The notes: generated by a model from the letters alone, not told the origin. A stretch of DNA of 64,000 nt from Opeltia flavorubescens (GCA_000442125.1 KE546980.1:1116001-1180000), one strand, 5' to 3'; counted from the stretch's first letter, positions 25,158 through 37,031 are shown. A program made the numbers and translations.

Positions 25158-26133
25158 TAGACTGAAGCTGTCACGTTGTGGACTTCAGAACAAAAAATAA
25201 AGATATGTTCCGTAGGGCACGGAACAAGACGAGAGGGTTGGTAGATAAGGAAAGTGTGATATGAACAGATGTAGAATGATGAATGCAGTGATGAATATGG
25301 TCTCAGAGATGAAGCCCCGCTGATAAGTACTTATCACTCTGGCGTGGACGGACGAGACACAAAGAGACTTGTTTCCAGATGACTATATGCTAACGTCTGA
25401 TATCTTTGGGCAAGTTTTTGATGGGCAAGAAGAAGCTAATTAGTTAGTACGAGCTGTTCCTATACGTCTACATAGTGGCTAAGAAAACTGGAGAGTCTAC
25501 GGCTTCAGATCAATGACGGAAGTCACGACCAAGTCTCTTAACGGCAATGGCAAGTGAGTTGTTGGAAATCAAATTCATGGTCACGACTCACAAATTATTA
25601 TGTTGTTGAATGGCCTTCCAAACCCCTAAACAGTGGCTAACGCTTCCAGTGCCATGGTACTATTTAGTACGCATGTCACCCCCCTTGGGGGGTTGACAAA
25701 ATAAGTGAATAGAGACGAACGCGACACCTCGATTTAACCCTAATAACCACCAAAATTCCTACAAGAAGTTGTGCAAATAGGTTAGACAGTGGTTCAAATT
25801 TTTAGATTCGATCAAAATGTTCGTGGGATATTGTGCATAGAAGAAGGAGCAATTGCTGCGGTGATCGTATGCCAAGGCGGTCCCCTCTATTCACTTTTTT
25901 GGTCACCCGATGGCCCCCCCACCTTGCGAGTCCTCCAACCAAGTGAACGCAAGCCATGGCGTCTTCAAATGCGAGCATTGACCCTGTGCAAACGGAAACT
26001 TAAAGTGCAACTTTGCTATCGAGAAAACTGATCATGACTGTATTGCAACATTTGGGATTCATCTTTGTGGTTTCGTATGGAAACAGTGGGCTTAAGTTCA
26101 TATTGAGCTGAGCCGAGCCCGTCCCAAGACACA
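25158..26133. other. Intergenic region between BTB and small membrane-protein genes
   Basis: Nearly 1 kb between divergently transcribed genes. It contains the perfect GATA palindrome at 25,321 and a CCCCCCTTGGGGGG inverted repeat at 25,679-25,692. No convincing coding frame. Confidence 0.5.
25321..25336. promoter_or_regulatory. Perfect 16-base palindrome with two inverted GATA motifs
   Basis: TGATAAGTACTTATCA is its own reverse complement and holds TGATAAG and CTTATCA, the consensus of fungal GATA factors (nitrogen, iron and light regulators). It lies 164 bases upstream of the BTB gene start. A regulatory role is inferred from sequence only. Confidence 0.4.
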
Positions 26134-26547
26134 ATGCCCTGGTTTTCTATTCTTCCTGCGCACCTCACTGTCGTCGAGACATGGCTGATCAGATTCTTCG
26201 TATGTGTTGTAGAAACAATGCTCACGCTTTCACTAACGTTCGTTTGATAGCTACTTCTCGGTGTGCTCACAATCGGACCATGGGCCCTCCTCATAATCTA
26301 CGATCTCCTTCTGTGGATATTCAGGTCAATTCTCTACCTCATACCCTTTGTCGGAGGTAGGGCACGAGGGAAAAAGAGACCTCGGGCACCGAGTCTATCA
26401 GAACGACCCAGCGGTAGACCGCGGACCTTTAGTTTTGGAGGGACACATTATACAGGCGCTGAGGGTATGGAGAGAGAAGGGTTGAAGGAAAGAATACTAG
26501 ACACTAGTACAGAGGATGATCCTTCTGGGTCTGACGGCAGAGATTGA
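26134..26547 (+). CDS. Small single-helix membrane protein, conserved-looking, unknown function
   Basis: Two exons (26,134-26,199 and 26,251-26,547) with a 51-base intron (GTATGT, branch CACTAAC, end GATAG) join in phase 0 to give 120 residues. The N-terminus MPWFSILPAHLTVVETWL leads into a long hydrophobic stretch (about residues 20-50, LLLGVLTIGPWALLIIYDLL then LYLIPFVGG). A basic patch (RARGKKRPRAP) and a hydrophilic Ser/Gly/Glu-rich tail follow. One or two membrane spans with a cytosolic tail is the simplest reading. I do not recognise a named family. The intron phase and motif placement make it likely to be real. Confidence 0.65.
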
Positions 26548-26818
26548 AAAAGAATGATGGAATGGTGGAATGGTGGAATGAAGGGATGAAGAGATGATTG
26601 CATCTGCATCCCAAGTACCAATACACCTGGTTATTGAGTTCCTTCTTGGAATCTTTTCTCTCAGCTTTTCCACGCAACGGCCGGTGTTCGTGCTTGTACC
26701 AGGCACAATCTTTTGGCTTCTGGATCCTCCACGGCGGCCTCTCCAAGATTGATTAGCCAATGCAGCTCAGAAATGTTGCCACTCACGGGAAATTTACACA
26801 AATTATCGCTGGAGGAAT

Positions 26819-28391
26819 ATGCAAATCTGCCCAATGATTTTGAGCGATTTAAATATCAGCATGCTTCGTGCAATGACCATTGTGTCACTGCCTCCAAATA
26901 TGTACAGCGTACAGCAGCATCATTACCCAGTCATATGTCCTCAAAGTTGCTCATATGAGAAATATACAGGTAAGTGGAACGGTTCAAACCTCTTATCTGC
27001 CAGTCGTCTCCCAGGGGGACATGGAAGCCTATGCTTTTGTTTGGGCACCTGCCAAGGCTTCGGAGCAATGCAGCAAGCCGACTCTGGCCACCAGCTCGCA
27101 AGGTGGAGAATACCGGTTGGCAGCAATCGAGCCCATCCCCAACACCGTATCAATCCAGGCCAGCAGTCAACAATATGTATGACAGCTCATGCCCAGCATG
27201 ATTGGCTTGTTTGCCACTTCTCTAGAAATTATGATTTTGTTTGCGTTTTGGCATTTGAGAATTCGCTTGGGGCAGCCTGGAGAATAGATATTTCATGATT
27301 CTTCCAAAGGTCTCCTACAGATCCTTACATTAATCATCAGAATCTGCTTCCTTTGCTCATCGCTTAACGGTTTCTCCTTCCAGCCCGCTGCAGCTGGCCA
27401 GTACTCGATCACGAAAATGTACGGAGACATGGCAGCTCGTCATCACAATTTAGCCCTTCGTCCGCCACCTGAAGCATATAGATCCATGCCAGGGACCCCA
27501 TTGGGGATGGATCCCCGAGGAGCGAACTCAATGGAACTAGCGGCGGTGATGGATCACGCCAGATCAAACCTTGAAATGGGAGACTACTTCCTGGGTGCAC
27601 CCAAAATCCCTCCGGGGTCTTTGAGCACGAGACCACCCATGATGCCAGTCCCTGGGCATCATTGGGACCATGATAATGGATACTCGGCCAGTGGACCGAT
27701 GAGCAGTGGGCTTGGTTTTCGAGAGCGAGACCGTGAGCGGGACCTTGAGGATTACATTAGAAAGTGGGTCACGCATTCCACTCCCATCATCGTCCAAGGC
27801 ACTCACTAAAGGCCAAAAAGGGAGAATAAGGTAGCTGCCCTGTTGAATGGCACCATAATGCCTCCTGCCAGATATGCCCAGGTGCATCCGATGAGATGTG
27901 ATGACGGCAGTTTTCCAGCCGACTTCAAATCAGCTAAAACCGTTGGAGTCATGAAAACTTTAGATAGTAAGTCATCGTTGTCCAGAGCAGACATACACCC
28001 TATGGGAATGCAGAGTTGATGCTATGTTCTGATGTCGATACCTTCCCTGTGATTATAATGCTAATCATTCACAGATAGTCAACTAGATAGAATCATGCAA
28101 GCATACCGCATTCCTCCAGACCTTGCTCCCGTTAACTCGGCTGGCCATCATGCGCGTGAAGCTGTCAGCAGTACTCGAGTCCGACAAAACAAGCTTCAAA
28201 ATCTTTTGGAATTCCTTGGAGCCTATCAATTGCTAGAATTCGAACGACAGGCGAGGAGGATGCAATACTAGATGGAAGATCAACGGCCTATGAGAACCCT
28301 GGTATGTCAAGGAGCTTTAGTGGTCGCAAAGGCCGCTCTGGATAAGGAGGTGTTTGGGAGTCATGCTCATGTTGGAACTACTCTACTATAG
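26819..28391 (+). pseudogene. Unrecognised gene with two in-frame stops, probably decaying
   Basis: A spliced frame can be followed from ATG 26,900 (or 26,819) through a 45-base intron (26,971-27,015) and a longer intron ending at CTTCCAG before about 27,385. It runs on to TAA at 27,807, continues in the same frame for another 52 codons, crosses an intron (27,967-28,074) in phase, meets TAG at 28,269, and continues to TAG at 28,389. The product is hydrophilic, rich in Pro, Met, His and Gly, with a charged RERDRERDLEDYIRKW segment and a second half containing LDRIMQAYRIPPDLAP and LLEFLGAYQLLEFERQ. Both inner stops are one C-to-T step from a Gln codon. No family is recognised. An intact shorter protein ending at 27,809 is the alternative. 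Confidence 0.5.
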
Positions 28392-28920
28392 ATTGTGGTG
28401 TGAAGTGCTAGAGGGTTATTGGAGATCGATGGTATCGTGTTTCATGATTCGACGTCAAACGTCGAAGATATTGAAGAATTCATAAATACTCTATAGATTA
28501 TAGAATTTATTGTAAAAGTTGAGCTTCTTCCCATGAAAAGCACTATCAATACCAAGGATGTGACAGTACTTCAGGGGTCCAAACTTAAGGCTGACAGCTG
28601 AGCCACTTGCTGAGGCGTTCGAACACCTGTCACGCTAATCCATAACCGTGCTGAGTGAATAATTGTGGTTCACAAAGATGAACAGCACTTAGGCAGCATT
28701 GTTCTACATCTTTGAGACAACTTTTACTTGTTATCAGAAAGCGAGAGTAAAAAAGCAGTTTTAGTTTCTTGAAGAATATCGGCATTGCACACCGCACCGT
28801 CCAAAGGGTCAATGCGCTGGCGGCGCAACTGTCAATAAACGGATCAGACTTCTTAACACCAATACCTAAGGCAAAGGGCCGAACCTTGAACCGTCCGTCG
28901 TTGCTTAAATTGTCGGCATC
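28392..28920. other. Intergenic region upstream of TVP18
   Basis: About 530 bases without a credible coding frame; probably the TVP18 promoter. Confidence 0.45.
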
Positions 28921-29759
28921 ATGACGATAGCGGAAGAGCTACGATCACGTAATTTCAGTGAGTCCAATCACACATCCCCATACCATACCTGGTAGCCTGA
29001 CAACTTTCCTTCTGGCAGGCATATACGGACAATGGTTTGTCAATCCTCTCCTTTGCCTCATGTGAAACCACCAAATCACGTCCGTTTCGTCCGTTTGGAT
29101 TGATGGGCGGGGGGACCCGGACACATGCTACGACTCTAGAGGCCAATAGCCCTGCGCTGCATGGAAGACACGGTCGAAGCATGGGCTCTGTGAACGTTAC
29201 GGGTGGCCTACACGACAACATATGAAAAGCATGAGCCGGTCTTTGTGGATCTCTAAAGGCATATTCGTCGGAAAGAACATGTCCCCGCTAATTGAACATT
29301 GAATAGGATCGGGATAATATGCATCTTCCTCTGCATTGCCCTCGGCATAGCCAATATCTTCAACCCTCCAATCATCATACTCTTCAGCATACTTTGCCTG
29401 TTCGTCCTCAACCTCCACTGCGGCCGGATAAGTCGGCTTATGCTGACTTCTTTTGCAGATTATTCGGCTTGGTTCTCATATTTGTCGAGATTCCCCTACT
29501 CCTTCGAATCTGCCCGACATCGGAGAAATTCGACGTCTTCATCCGTCGCTTCACAACAAACTACATGCGCGCCGGCATGTACGGCTTGATGAGCTTGGTC
29601 CAATGGCTCAGTCTTATACGGAAAACGACGAGCCTGATCGCTGCCGCGGTACTACTCCTAGCAGCGGCTATCTGTTATCTCATCGCAGCTTTGAGGGGCC
29701 AAGGCTTTGTCGGTAGTAAGACCCTCGGGGGGCAAGGTGTGGCACAGATGATAGTGTAG
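28921..29759 (+). CDS. TVP18: Golgi membrane protein Tvp18
   Basis: Four exons (28,921-28,957; 29,019-29,034; 29,307-29,399; 29,459-29,759) give 148 residues, the usual length of the family. The sequence is strongly Tvp18-like: MTIAEELRSRNFSIYGQW at the start, a first helix CIFLCIALGIANIF, a second helix pair, the conserved LLRICPTSEKFDVFIRRF and NYMRAGMYG, and the C-terminal KTLGGQGVAQMIV. Tvp18 is a small four-helix protein of late Golgi vesicles involved in vesicle trafficking. The second exon has only 16 bases, and the third intron is unusually long at 272 bases. All splice phases agree. Confidence 0.92.
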
Positions 29760-30867
29760 GAGCAAGATACGAGCGTGTACAACGAGCGGCAGATCATTGA
29801 TCTGCGAGGGGGCTTCTTCTGGTATGGAGCAAAATTCGAGCTGGGGCTGGTTCGATCAAGTTTCTCGTGCACTCTGATTTGTCGGAGTAGTTTTCATTGT
29901 ATTTCTATTACGGGCTCTGCGTTTCCTTAAGGGCCAATGGTGTACCAAAATATCCTTCAGTTTTCTCCTGTTCATTCATGACATGGATGTCCTCCGACAG
30001 CAGGAGGGTCCAACGGGCAAAGTTTAGAAGACAGATTCGGAGTCGAAATGACAAAACATTTACCTTGGTTTGTACACTCAATCGTGCAACAACTTTCCTT
30101 TAACTCGACACATCGATTCAATCTACCTAAGAATGGCCCACGCTTTGAACAGCGTGGGCCAGCTCCTTCTCCACAAGCCATGTTACTCTGAACAAAGCTT
30201 TCCAAAATATGACCCCCGTAAAGCATCCAGGAAAGCTGGCTGGAGTGAAATATGATCGATATAGATGTAGAGGCTACAATGTCATTCGCTATGACCCGGC
30301 ATAAACTATTGAACATAGATTTTATTACTAACAGTTATTGGAAATCGCAGCCGGCAGCACGCCACATGAAGCTAACCGCTTGAGGTATCAACGTGGATCA
30401 TTGACAGGGGACGGCTCAGGCTTTCAGAGATCCAAGGATTCAGCATCCCCACACCGTTCTTTACTCCCCACCTTCGCTCTTACTCCATTGTCCTTCATTC
30501 TGATATCACATATTATTGACTGTTGTTGTGCAACTCACAATTGTGTAGGTTTCCTTCTAATACCAGTCTACAATTGACATTTTAAATCTATCAGCAGTGG
30601 TGGGATTGAAAGAACGCTTTTGGTGCTATTATACCTACTTAATGTATCAATAGCACTTAATCACATTCTTTCTACGTCTCTGCACCCGTTTTTCAATTCC
30701 TGGCTCAAGGAAAAGCCTAAGCATCTGCTGCCCTTGAGGTGAAATTTATACCTGATGAGCCTGGCTTCCACTCCTTTTCACTGGCGAATCATCGTGTAGT
30801 CTGAGGAAACGTTGCACTGGGAACCATACAGCTGGCATTGCTTTTAGCTGACTCGACCACAGTAGAT
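29760..30867. other. Intergenic region between TVP18 and AIM21
   Basis: About 1.1 kb without a supported gene. It contains a perfect 10-base-pair hairpin at 30,135-30,160. It probably includes the AIM21 promoter and leader. Confidence 0.45.
30135..30160. repeat. Perfect inverted repeat (10-bp stem, 6-base loop)
   Basis: GGCCCACGCT at 30,135-30,144 pairs exactly with AGCGTGGGCC at 30,151-30,160. It lies 376 bases after the TVP18 stop. It could be a 3' end structure or a protein-binding palindrome; function unknown. Confidence 0.5.
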
Positions 30868-33800
30868 ATGGCGGCTCCACAGGTCCCTCCGCGCCCAACC
30901 CGGGCAAGCCACCCTACAATGGGAGCCAGCGGGGATATGCCCAAAATTCCACCTCGACCTACTCACCGAACTATAGAACGCTCGCGTTCGCCGAATGCCG
31001 AACTCTTTCCCAGATCGCCACTCAATGAGCCTCCTATGATCATGCAGCACGACAATCAACACGGTAGCCTGTACGGCAGTGATGTCCAAAATGTCTCGTC
31101 AGCAAGTCTGGGATTGCCAAAGCGCCCACCCAGTGTATCATTACCCTCAATTGGCCAGGAGGGCTCTGAATATGGAGACCTGGAATACCAAAAACCAGAG
31201 CAGACTATTCTTGACCAAGTGAAAGGCCAATCGCAACCGGAGCAAACACGGAACGTGGGGAGTGACCTGCCACTACACGCTCCAAGGCCTTCTTTCTCGA
31301 GCTCTACGGCTAAAGAGCGGGTCGCCGCCGTGACGAGGACCGACTCGTCCGCCGCAATGGCTGCGGGAATCGGAAAAGCCACCACTCCTATTGATGACAA
31401 GGATCCACATAAACGTCCTTTACACCCCAAAGTTAGCTTCTCCTCGAGGCCCGATTCGGTGGCCTCGACTGAACGGCCAGGCTCCGCACAGGAGGGTAGT
31501 GAGCATGGCATACCTGACGTTGGCATTGGTCAGAGGGTGCCAATGTATCCCGACGCCGGAGATGTGCAAGCTCCGTCTCCTTCTCCATTCAGCCAGAATT
31601 TTCCCGCAGGTATCGGCTACCACAACGATGGATCTTCGAGATCTCGGAACCAGGGGCGTCGGAGCAGTGCATTGTTGTTTCATGGACCTCCGGGAAGTTA
31701 CGGTATGCATGGCCATGGAACTGTGCCGGCAGATCATTTCGAGAAAGCCTGGTATGATAAGCATCCAGAAGCACTGGAACGTGAAGAGCATGGGCAGTAT
31801 GGTCCGGCGATTGGCACAAGACCTGAATGGGCTTTAAGCAGTGAAGAATTGAATAAACTGGTGCGAGATTCTGCAAGCCGTGGGTCTGGATTCGGTTGGT
31901 TCTCTAGATGGCGAACTGTTTTTCAATTATGATTGCTAATTACTACGGTACAGGAACTGCACCGAATATTGTGGGGCTTCCAAATGAGCAGATTGGGTAC
32001 ATGGCTACAGAGGAATACACTTCCCGCATTAACACTCCACACTCTACCACATTCCATCACAAGGCAAGTTCCAACCACTCACAGACGCACATAGCCTCTC
32101 CCTTACGGAAGGCAAGCTTCCCTGTGGATGAGGAGGGCAAAGAAGGTTTCCGGGACTCTAGAAATAATCAGGGTGTCTCGCGTTCCTCGACAGAGCATGC
32201 TCTGGAGAGCGAGACCGACGATGAGCCCATACATGTGGATGCGCCGACTGTTCGTAAGAGTAAGATTGGTGGAAACGGTTACGATCCGCCAACGGAAGAC
32301 CTTGGGCCTCGTGGGGGAAATACTGAAGCTCAAGGGGGTTGGATCGAGGAAACAGGTTATGGTGTACCAATACTCGCGTCAGACGAAGTAGCGAAAGAGA
32401 CGGGGAAAGAATTCATGCAGCCTGCCGTGTCCCCCGCCCAGGAGCGAAGAGGCAGTAATTTCTTTTCTGGAGTAGATTCAGATGCACCTCCATCCTATCA
32501 AAGTGGCCTTAGACATGGCAGTCGATCAGGGAGTGCAGCGAACAGTAGACCTACAAGTCGACCCACGAGTCGACCTGGAAGTCGGCCGGGTAGCATTCAC
32601 GGATCGCTTCCGGGGCTCTCCCGATTCGTATCTCACGACGAACGTGAAGACATGCATACGCCTCTCGAAGATGTCGAAGAGTATGAGCCTTTGTTCCCGG
32701 ATGACGACGGGAAGGAAACTCATCCAAATCCGGCCCTTGAACGCTTTAAACGCCGTGAAATGATGAAGAGGAGGTTTCCGAGTCAAGATATCTGGGAAGA
32801 TACGCCAAATAGTCTGCAACTTGAGGCCACTGTTTCGACACCTGAGCCAACAGAAGAGACAACCGTTCCTGATTCAGAAAAGCCATCAACGACGTTTGAG
32901 ACTCCAGAAGCAGAGGGTGCTCGCAAAGGCGAAGTTACGGAGGAGGAAAAGGCCAAGCTGGTTCCAAAAGAGGAGCGCTTAGCAAAATCGAGTTTTAAGC
33001 CTCATATCCGCGAAGAGATGCAGAGGCCAGGTCTGAAACAAAGGTTTCCTAGTCGAGATATTTGGGAAGACTCGCCAGACAGTGCTCGTCTAGAGACTAC
33101 GGTTGATGGACCTCAAGATGAAGACGTCAAGAGTCCTGTAGATGATGGTCTCAAGGCGGGCGCAGTGGTACGAACAGCTGGCCGCCCTCACGAAAACAAG
33201 ACAGCCGTAGATCAGCCATCTGAAGGTGCAGGCATGGCTGCTGCAGGGAAGCCTTCGATTCCTCCGAGACCAACCAGACACAAGGCTGAAGCTGCAAACA
33301 TTGTGCCTCAGCCTCCTGTGCAGATACCTGCACGACCACCAAAGAGAGTACACCAGGTCCCTCCAGCAGAGATTCCACCTCCACCAACGAAGTCCACCGA
33401 GACGCCACCAACAGAAACCAAAAAGATGCCCACACTACCTGAAAGACCGAAACCACAAATTCCAGCTCGACCGGCCAAGCCTGCAGCTCGTGATTCTGCT
33501 GAATCAATACCATTGACCAAGACGACTTCGGCAGCATCAAGTGGTAGTGGTGCTCCCGCTGAAGAGACGCGAGATCTGACCTCTCCTCCACCTGCCCCCA
33601 AACCAAAGCCGGCCATACCTGCAAGACCGGTGGGTGGTAAGATCGCCGCGCTGAAAGCGGGCTTCATGTCCGACCTCAATAAGCAACTCCAGCTGGGACC
33701 CCAAGGACCCAAAAAGGAGGAGAAATCTGTTGAAGAGGAGCAGAAGGAAGTGGAAGACAAGACACCCTTGGCTGATGCACGTAAAGGCCGAGCTCGAGGG

Positions 33801-34394
33801 CCGGCACGACGCAAGCCAGTTGCGAGCTCAGCCTCAGCCAGTAGTGAGAAAGATGAAGCCAAGGTTGATGTTTCGAAATGGGCAATGAGGGAGGGGCAAA
33901 CCATCTGGGAATCAGAAAATGGATCTATCATCATCATTACGTCCAAACCTTCCTCATCCAAACCCCCGATTGAAGAGGCTCTTGCTATCGAGCGCCCTGA
34001 AGCCCCGACGCCAATCACCGCAGCAACAGCTCACGCTGAGGTCCCAGCAGATGTACCGGCCATTGAAGCCCTTCAAGAGGCCACTCCCATCGCGAGTGAG
34101 ACTTCGCCTGAAGATAAGCTATCAAGTGAACCTGATCCTTCTGGTGTCAAAGAAGCGCAGATCTCTGACATCCTGGAGCATGATTCAGCTGCGCCAAAAA
34201 CAACATTGAATGAGCTAGAGGCATTGGCATCCAAGGCTCCAGCTGCGGTCGGTCCACCAGATATTGCAACCGAATTAAATCAACCAGGTACAACGAATAT
34301 GGCGGAAAATCCGGGGCAGGGGATAAAAGAGGAGTCGACGGCTTCTCTAGGTGGAGAGGCGCAGGAGGGAAAAGATATTCTCATGAAGGAGTAG
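30868..34394 (+). CDS. AIM21: Aim21-family protein (altered inheritance of mitochondria protein 21)
   Basis: Two exons (30,868-31,894 and 31,954-34,394) with a 59-base intron encode about 1,155 residues of mostly disordered, Pro/Ser/Glu-rich sequence. Family hallmarks are the repeated PPRPTR-type motifs at the N-terminus and later, the conserved block around HPEALEREEHGQYGP and RPEWALSSEELNKLV, two FPS(Q/R)DIWED motifs at about residues 617 and 707, and GKIAALKAGFMSDLN near residue 910. In yeast Aim21 works with Tda2 at cortical actin patches, capping filament barbed ends, and its Pro-rich motifs bind SH3 domains. The open frame extends to a TTG upstream; ATG 30,868 (MAAPQVPPRPTR) is the first Met in the family-like region. 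The length is within the broad range of filamentous-fungus members. Confidence 0.85.
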
Positions 34395-34807
34395 ATTGGG
34401 TTTAATTACCCTGTTGGAGGAACTTGTAGAGAAATGGCGTCTGAGTCTGTGGAGGGGCCTCATGTTTCGTGGTGGCCGATTTCAGGATTAAGACATAATA
34501 CAAAAGTTTACTTGAGCAAGAAGAACTTTGAATTGAGTGGTTGATTAGAGACCGCTGATTGTTATTATACTGCTCTATTTCCTGCATAAGATTGTCCTTA
34601 TTTGCATAGATATTAGGGGCAAAATGTGGCCAGGCTTGGATTCAAGCAAATGCTGATTGGTCACTACTCTGATGGCAATGCCGAGGTCTGTCAGACGGTC
34701 GGAGTAATAATGTCACACACACATGATTCGTACTGGTGGGAAATGGAGGAAATGTTGATAGATGTTTCCATCCACTCCTCTCACCCCGTAACACTTTCCT
34801 TGAAACG
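34395..34807. other. Intergenic region upstream of the ETF-QO gene
   Basis: About 410 bases between two plus-strand genes, no coding frame of note. Confidence 0.45.
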
Positions 34808-36866
34808 ATGTCTGTCAAGCTCTCGACCGTTCCGGCCGTCAGGAATTCCGTTGCTGCTCCCGCTCAGTATCTGAGTGCATTGAGGCCTCATTCCTGGTTC
34901 CCACCTGCGAGACGGCGTTTCCTCTTTCAGAGACCTAGACAAATTCGTCCCCCGGCGACTGCAAGATCATTCGTTACGTCGCCATTGAGGAAGTTCGCCG
35001 ATGTTGACGATTCCTTCGACCCTCGCCAGCAAGAACGTGAGAGCGATGAGGTGGATGTATGTATCGTCGGCGGCGGTAGGCTTAATTTTCTTGTTCCGTG
35101 GAGAGACACCAAATGCTAATGATGAGCAGGCCCCGCCGGACTGAGCGCTGCGATTCGACTCAAACAATTAGCCAACGATGCAGGTAATACAGATTTCCGA
35201 GTCTTGGTCCTCGAGAAAGCTGGGGAGTTGGGCGATCACATCGTTTCTGGTAACGTCATTGAACCATCAGCCGTCAAGGAGCTGCTTCCAGACTGGAATA
35301 ATCCTGAAAATCCTTCAAGATTCGAAAATGCTACGCCTGCTACCCATGACAAGATGCGGTTTCTCACGAAGAACAGCTCAATACCGATACCTGCCCCGCC
35401 GCAGATGAACAATCATGGGAATTATATCATCAGTCTCAATCAGTTTAGCAAGTGGCTTGGTGAGCGCGCTGAAGAGTTGGGCGTCGAAATATATCCGGGC
35501 TTCGCTGCTAGTGAAGTTCTCTACAAACCTGACGATGGTTCAGTCATGGGTGTTGCGACGAACGATCAAGGTCTGGCTCGGGATGGATCGCCTAAACCGT
35601 CTTTCGAAAGAGGAATGGAATTTCATGCCCGTATCACCCTTTTCGCAGAAGGCTGTCATGGCAGTCTAAGCAAGCAGGTCATTCGAAAATTTGACCTGCG
35701 ACGAGACAGCCAACCACAAACCTACGGCCTAGGACTAAAGGAGGTATGGGAAGTGAGACCGGAAAACTTCCGCAAGGGCGAGGTTGTTCATTCCATGGGT
35801 TATCCGTTACCTTCTGATACTTACGGCGGCGGCTGGATCTACCATTTCGGCGAGAACCTCGTCTCGCTCGGCCTTGTCGTCGGCTTGGATTACCCAAACC
35901 CATGGCTCTCCCCCTACGGCGAATTCCAAAAACTCAAACACCATCCTCTCTACAAATCCGTCATCGAGGGCGGGAAATGTATCTCCTACGGTGCCCGTGC
36001 CCTTAACGAGGGAGGTTTTCAGTCAATACCCAAATGCGCATTTCCAGGCGGTGCCCTCATAGGCGATACTGCCGGCTTCCTTAACGTCCCGAAAATCAAA
36101 GGCACGCATACGGCTATGCGGAGTGGGATGCTCGCCGCAAAAGCAACTTGGGACGCCCTGTCTGAAAACCAAAAGGATCCTTCGAGCACGATATTCCTCT
36201 ACGATTACGAAGATGCATTAAGAGAAAGCACTATTTGGAAAGAATTAAAGGAAGTCCGGAATATGCGCCCCTCCTTCCACACTCCCCTAGGTCTCTACGG
36301 CGGGATCCTCTACTCCGGCCTCGAAGCCTACGTCTTCCGCGGCCGTACGCCCTGGACTTTAAAACATAAGTCTAAAGACCATGAAGCTACAAAAGCTGCG
36401 GATACGATGCCGAAGATCGAGTATGGGAAAAATGACGGGGAGATCTCATTTGATATCCTGACGAGCGTGAGCAGGACGGGGACGAACCATGAGGAGGATC
36501 AGCCGGTGCATTTGCAGGTTGAGGATTGGGGGAAACATGCTAGTGAGATGTGGCCGAAGTTTAAAGGGGTGGAGAATCGGTTTTGTCCTGCGGGGGTGTA
36601 TGAGTATGTGGAGGATGCGGGGAGGGATGTGGGGGTGAGGTTCCAGATTAATGCGCAGAAGTAAGTGTACCTTCTATCCCTTTTCTTTCCTTGGACTTTT
36701 GGGTGTTGTTGTTACCTGGGGGTTTTTTTGAGGGATGTGGCTGATGATTGTGTGTGTGGTATTTAGTTGCATTCATTGCAAGACTTGCGATATCAAGGCC
36801 CCGGCTCAGGATATCAATTGGCAAACTCCGCAGGGTGGAGAGGGGCCGAAGTATACGATGACTTGA
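34808..36866 (+). CDS. CIR2: Electron-transfer flavoprotein-ubiquinone oxidoreductase, mitochondrial
   Basis: Three exons (34,808-35,075; 35,130-36,660; 36,767-36,866) give 632 residues. The first 70 residues are rich in Arg, Ser and Pro with few acids, as in a mitochondrial presequence. The FAD-binding motif ([17 protein letters not shown]) spans intron 1. Family-typical blocks follow: [54 protein letters not shown] and [20 protein letters not shown]. The C-terminal domain has [11 protein letters not shown] and [12 protein letters not shown], which supply the four Cys of the [4Fe-4S] cluster. The enzyme passes electrons from ETF (fatty-acid and amino-acid oxidation) to ubiquinone at the inner membrane. 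The last 32 residues sit on a separate exon. It looks complete and functional. Confidence 0.95.
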
Positions 36867-37031
36867 TATCTAAACCATCATAATCGTCGGTCGTAGTTTT
36901 TGCTCTCCTGCCTCTACTCTCCACCGTCGAGACATCGTCAAGCTTCTACCCTTCCCACCTAGCCTCCCTATCTCACCCCAATCCATCCATCCATAAATCC
37001 CACAACCCCAACCCATTCCAATCCAATCCAA

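Noticed and set aside
25679-25692. CCCCCCTTGGGGGG inverted repeat
   Set aside because: Homopolymer arms make such matches common; no positional link to a gene strong enough to call a site.
25789-26031. 80-codon plus-strand frame between the BTB gene and the small membrane-protein gene
   Set aside because: Short, without motif, and starts from an unconvincing context.
28448-28466. 7-bp inverted repeat TTCGACG...CGTCGAA
   Set aside because: A stem this short is expected by chance in several places of a 64-kb window.
33308-34018. 236-codon minus-strand open frame
   Set aside because: Antisense shadow of the Ser/Pro/Gly-rich part of AIM21, a common artefact of low-complexity coding DNA.
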